From Eubacterium xylanophilum ATCC 35991 (GTDB taxonomy: Bacteria > Bacillota > Clostridia > Lachnospirales > Lachnospiraceae): DNA of 64,000 nucleotides. Both the position numbers and the translations under genes were made by a program. Of this stretch, positions 61,762 to 64,000 are shown piece after piece. Positions within the stretch are counted from its first letter, which is position 1, and each line of letters begins with the position of its first letter. Location of the stretch: assembly GCF_000518685.1 (NCBI RefSeq), contig NZ_KI912471.1, forward strand, positions 1-64,000. Direction: 5' to 3'. The notes beneath the pieces were generated by a model. The model saw only the letters and a list, made by a program, of their open reading frames with translations, had not been told where the DNA came from and ran no database searches.

Positions 61762-62904
61762 ATGTTGGAAAATGAGGAAGCAAAGAAATTAAGTAGAACA
61801 TATGCGCAGATTGATTTGAGAGCAATACGTGGTAATCTGCAAAAAGAAAAAGATAAAATCGGGGACAAGATGTTAATGGCAATTGTCAAGGCTGATGCCT
61901 ACGGACATGGTGCTGTTCCTGTTGCCCAATATGTAGATGATGTAGTGGATTCATATGGCGTTGCTATGATTGAGGAAGCTATAGAACTGAGAAAAGCGGG
62001 AATCGATAAGATGATTCTCATACTTGGATATACGGATCCGGTTTGGAATGAAGATATAGTCAATTATGATATTTCCCAAGCCGTTTACTCAGTGGATATG
62101 GCAAGAAAACTAGGAAAATGTGCGGTTAGTCTTGGCAAGACTGCCAAAATCCACATTAAAGTTGACACCGGAATGGGTCGAATTGGCTTTATTCCATCTG
62201 AAGAAAGCATCGATGAGGTCTGCGAGATAGCTAAGATACCCGGAATTGAGATAGAGGGCATCTTTACCCACTTTGCCAGAGCTGATGAGGAGACAAGCGA
62301 GATGGCAGAGGAACCATTTGCAAAGTTTTGTGATTTTATAAGTGGTTTGGAATCCAGAGGAATCAAGATTCCTGTCAAGCATGCTGCCAATAGTGCCTCG
62401 ATAATTCAATTTGAAAAGTCATATCTTGACATGGTACGCTCGGGTATCACCACTTATGGCTTATATCCATCCGAGCTAGTGAGAAAAGATGTCATTGAGT
62501 TTGAGCCGGCTTTACAGTGGAAGAGCGTGATCTCACATGTGAAAAATGTTCCGACGGGAACGACTATAGGATATGGTGGAACTTATGTAGCTCCGTCTGA
62601 TCGAGTGATTGCAACGATTCCCGTGGGATATGCAGATGGTTACAAGAGAGATTTGTCCAACAAGGGACGGGTTATAATCAATGGCCAATATGCTCCTATT
62701 GCTGGAAGAGTTTGCATGGATCAGTTTATGGTAGATGTGACGGATATAGGAGATGTTAAAGTTGGAGATGAAGTTACTCTGATAGGAAGAGATAAGGATG
62801 CATTTATTAGCGTTGAAGAGATAGCAGACATGAGTCATTCATTTAATTATGAATTTATATGTTCAATAACCAATCGAGTTCCAAGAAAGTATCAGCGGGA
62901 GTAA
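61762..62904 (+). CDS. alr: Alanine racemase
   Basis: About 380 residues. It makes D-alanine for peptidoglycan. PLP Lys in LMAIVKADAYGHGAVPVA; RIGFIPSEE; HAANSASI; MVRSGITTYGLYPSE; the second catalytic Tyr in TIGYGGTYVAP; ATIPVGYADGYKRDLSNKGRV; AGRVCMDQFMVDV. GGGAG lies 8 nt before ATG 61762. The order acpS-nnrD-alr is common in Firmicutes. Element C follows 15 bp after the stop. Confidence 0.96.
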   Translation: MLENEEAKKLSRTYAQIDLRAIRGNLQKEKDKIGDKMLMAIVKADAYGHGAVPVAQYVDDVVDSYGVAMIEEAIELRKAGIDKMILILGYTDPVWNEDIVNYDISQAVYSVDMARKLGKCAVSLGKTAKIHIKVDTGMGRIGFIPSEESIDEVCEIAKIPGIEIEGIFTHFARADEETSEMAEEPFAKFCDFISGLESRGIKIPVKHAANSASIIQFEKSYLDMVRSGITTYGLYPSELVRKDVIEFEPALQWKSVISHVKNVPTGTTIGYGGTYVAPSDRVIATIPVGYADGYKRDLSNKGRVIINGQYAPIAGRVCMDQFMVDVTDIGDVKVGDEVTLIGRDKDAFISVEEIADMSHSFNYEFICSITNRVPRKYQRE

Positions 62905-62946
62905 GATTAGCAGAACAATTAAAGGGATGTCGCACTAAGACAGTCT

Positions 62947-63025
62947 AAAAACAGGAAGAGTCCAACCGACTCGAGACGCAATGCATGCGCATTGAAGTCT
63001 CTCTCTGGTTGGCCTCTTCCTGTTT
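62947..63025. repeat. 80-bp terminal palindrome of element C
   Basis: AAAACAGGAAGAG-x-CCAACC ... GGTTGG-x-CTCTTCCTGTTT, the inverse of the copies in A and B. Confidence 0.9.
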
Positions 63026-63067
63026 CATTATACTTATCTAGTGCTGACATTCCTCCAAAAAAATCTC

Positions 63068-63294
63068 AGGCTTCGAAAAACCTGAGATATCGTATGAATC
63101 GAAGTATTCAGGCAGAAGGCTCATTTGGAGATATCAAGGAGGAAACGCAATTTAGAAGATATCTGACAAAAGGTGCTGCCAATGTTCTTGCAGAAAGTAC
63201 TTTGCTAGCAATAGCTCGAAATATAAATAAGCTTCATAACAAAATACAAAATGATAAAACTAGAACTCATTTATTTCCTTTGAAAACAGCATAA
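63068..63294 (+). pseudogene. IS1182-like transposase, C-terminal remnant
   Basis: The frame reads ...NLRYRMNRSIQAEGSFGDIKEETQFRRYLTKGAANVLAESTLLAIARNINKLHNKIQ and ends with a normal stop. NRSIQAEGSFGDIKE, FRRYL and NINKLH are hallmarks of the end of IS1182-family DDE transposases. The upstream ~400 residues, including most catalytic residues, are missing; it now joins directly to the palindrome. Elements A and B hold shorter pieces of the same segment. Confidence 0.85.
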
Positions 63295-63399
63295 ATTTTG
63301 AAAATTCAAAATCCTCAAAATTGCTTTTTGATAAGGCTTGTATTAGTGCGCATATTTTTAGATTTGATGCGAATTAACAGTCAAGTCTTTTCCCCTCTC

Positions 63400-63886
63400 G
63401 GGGCATGCCAAATCCTCTTGTATCCTTTGGGGGGGCTACATTGGGACGGTATGTTGTACGGCTAGATTCTCAATTTTTTCTATTTTTTCCGTACTTCCCC
63501 TCTAATAGCTATACTTGGTTCATCGTTTTGGGTAACTTGTACGGCTAGATTCTAAATTCTTTCTTTTTTTGCCGTACTTCCCCTAGCAACTATACTTGGT
63601 TCATCATTTTGGTGAACTTGTACGGCTAGATTCGCAATTCTTTCCTTTTTTTGCCGTACTTGCATCCCAACTAGCCGTGACGAAGCTCCCGAACAATTCC
63701 CAAAGTACGGCTAGATTTCATAATCTTTCTTTTTTTGCCGTACTTGACTCCAAACAGCCGTGACGAAGCTCACGCACAACTCCAAAAGTACGGCTAGATT
63801 TCATAATCTTTCTTTTTTTGCCGTATTTGGCTCCAAATAGTCGTGACAAAGCTCCCACATCCCACTTTTTTCATATAGGCACGCCC
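63400..63886 (-). repeat. Single GGGGCATGCC unit with its loop expanded by a second array
   Basis: The left arm GGGGCATGCC (63400-63409) continues AAATCCTCTT as in the loops of A and B. The right arm GGCACGCCC (63878-63886, one change) is preceded by TTTTTTCATATA, the other half of the loop. Between them lie about 460 bp with the GTACGGC array. Confidence 0.75.
63456..63826 (+). repeat. Tandem array of GTACGGC/GCCGTAC palindromes, five units
   Basis: Units start at 63456, 63539, 63620, 63705 and 63788 (81-85 bp apart). Each has GTACGGCTAGATT, a T-rich loop (CTTTCTTTTTTT) and GCCGTAC; the first right arm is TCCGTAC and the last GCCGTAT. Linkers are of two types: CTATACTTGGTTCATC... (units 1-2) and ...AGCCGTGACGAAGCTC (units 3-5). 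Confidence 0.9.
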
Positions 63887-63941
63887 ATCACGCCTTCTCA
63901 ATTAACAAAGAATAATAATAAAATCTCTCTAATTTAGACGT

Positions 63942-63994
63942 AAAAAGGAGTTGAGCACTAACAATTTTTTAATTGTTAGTGCGACAGCCCCTTT
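63942..63994. terminator. Right-end hairpin of element C
   Basis: AAAAAGGAGTTGAGCACTAACAATT pairs with AATTGTTAGTGC..CAGCCCCTTT around a T-rich loop. Matches the left-end hairpin of element B in inverse orientation. Confidence 0.7.
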
Positions 63995-64000
63995 AATTTT

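Larger units (their letters stand above)
62920..63996 (-). mobile_element. Non-autonomous IS-derived element C (inverted)
   Basis: In reverse orientation to A and B. Ends: AAAGGGATGTCGCACTAA (62921 on) and TTAGTGCGACAGCCCCTTT (to 63994). Inside, from left: the 80-bp palindrome, the longest transposase remnant (about 75 codons), one broken unit of the GGGGCATGCC array, a five-unit array of another palindrome, and the end hairpin. It reaches almost to the window edge; both ends are present. Confidence 0.8.

Noticed and set aside
63456-63826. CRISPR or attenuator series at the right end
   Set aside because: Linkers are repeated in two types and not unique, and there is no downstream gene in register with the T-rich hairpins.

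Overview
The window is chromosomal DNA of a low-GC, Gram-positive anaerobe, most likely a Lachnospiraceae-type Clostridia. This is inferred from Lachnospiraceae-restricted families (DUF4317, DUF4867, macro-HTH, Lys-rich secreted proteins), the HisZ/short-HisG pair, Rex, the ispH-S1 neighbourhood and consensus sigma-A promoters with 17-bp spacers. No tRNA, rRNA or CRISPR array was seen.

Layout. 1-5.8 kb is an accessory zone: an IS3-family transposase end, a gene beheaded by that IS, a DUF3990 (ADP-ribosyltransferase-like)/DUF3791-like pair, a Sel1 protein, a cupin-like DUF4867 protein, a macrodomain-HTH protein and a VWA protein. 5.8-18.7 kb is an envelope zone: a secreted aldose epimerase, an acetyltransferase, metA, a 1079-residue Ig-like surface protein with a near-perfect promoter, a secreted beta-propeller, and a complete ECF transporter (DUF4430 protein, T, fused A1-A2, S) that looks like the cobalamin CbrTUV system. 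18.8-25.5 kb has pcrA, a MATE exporter, a two-domain PPK2 protein and a DUF4317 pair. 25.8-35.0 kb is a long co-directional housekeeping run (alarmone synthetase, folD, rimO, pgsA, pncC, lipoprotein, flavoprotein, cmk, ispH, S1 protein, cheR). 35.1-45.8 kb is a second run (plsX, rnc, smc, ftsY, ilvA, hisZ, hisG, amidohydrolase). 45.8-50 kb holds a secreted protein, an S66 peptidase and a GH127 arabinofuranosidase. 50.6-62.9 kb holds a secreted Big2 protein, lepA, hemW, pnp, an ABC-F ATPase, rex, a coiled-coil protein, acpS, nnrD and alr.

The most unusual content is three related elements at about 50.0-50.65, 55.7-56.5 and 62.9-64.0 kb (A, B, C). They share inverted ends close to AAAGGGGCTGTCGCACTAA, an 80-bp palindrome near one end, and remnants of one IS1182-like transposase, so they look like non-autonomous derivatives of an IS. 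A and B carry tandem 73-bp arrays of a hairpin with GGGGCATGCC/GGCATGCCCC arms. In C that array is reduced to one unit whose loop holds a different five-unit array with GTACGGC/GCCGTAC arms. Smaller GTCTTAC/GTAAGAC palindromes have inserted at different points in A and B, as direct alignment of the two copies shows. A and B sit between convergent genes, where their hairpins could end transcription from both sides.

All functions are read from sequence motifs without database searches. Start codons were chosen from ribosome-binding sites and family start positions and sometimes lie downstream of the longest possible start.
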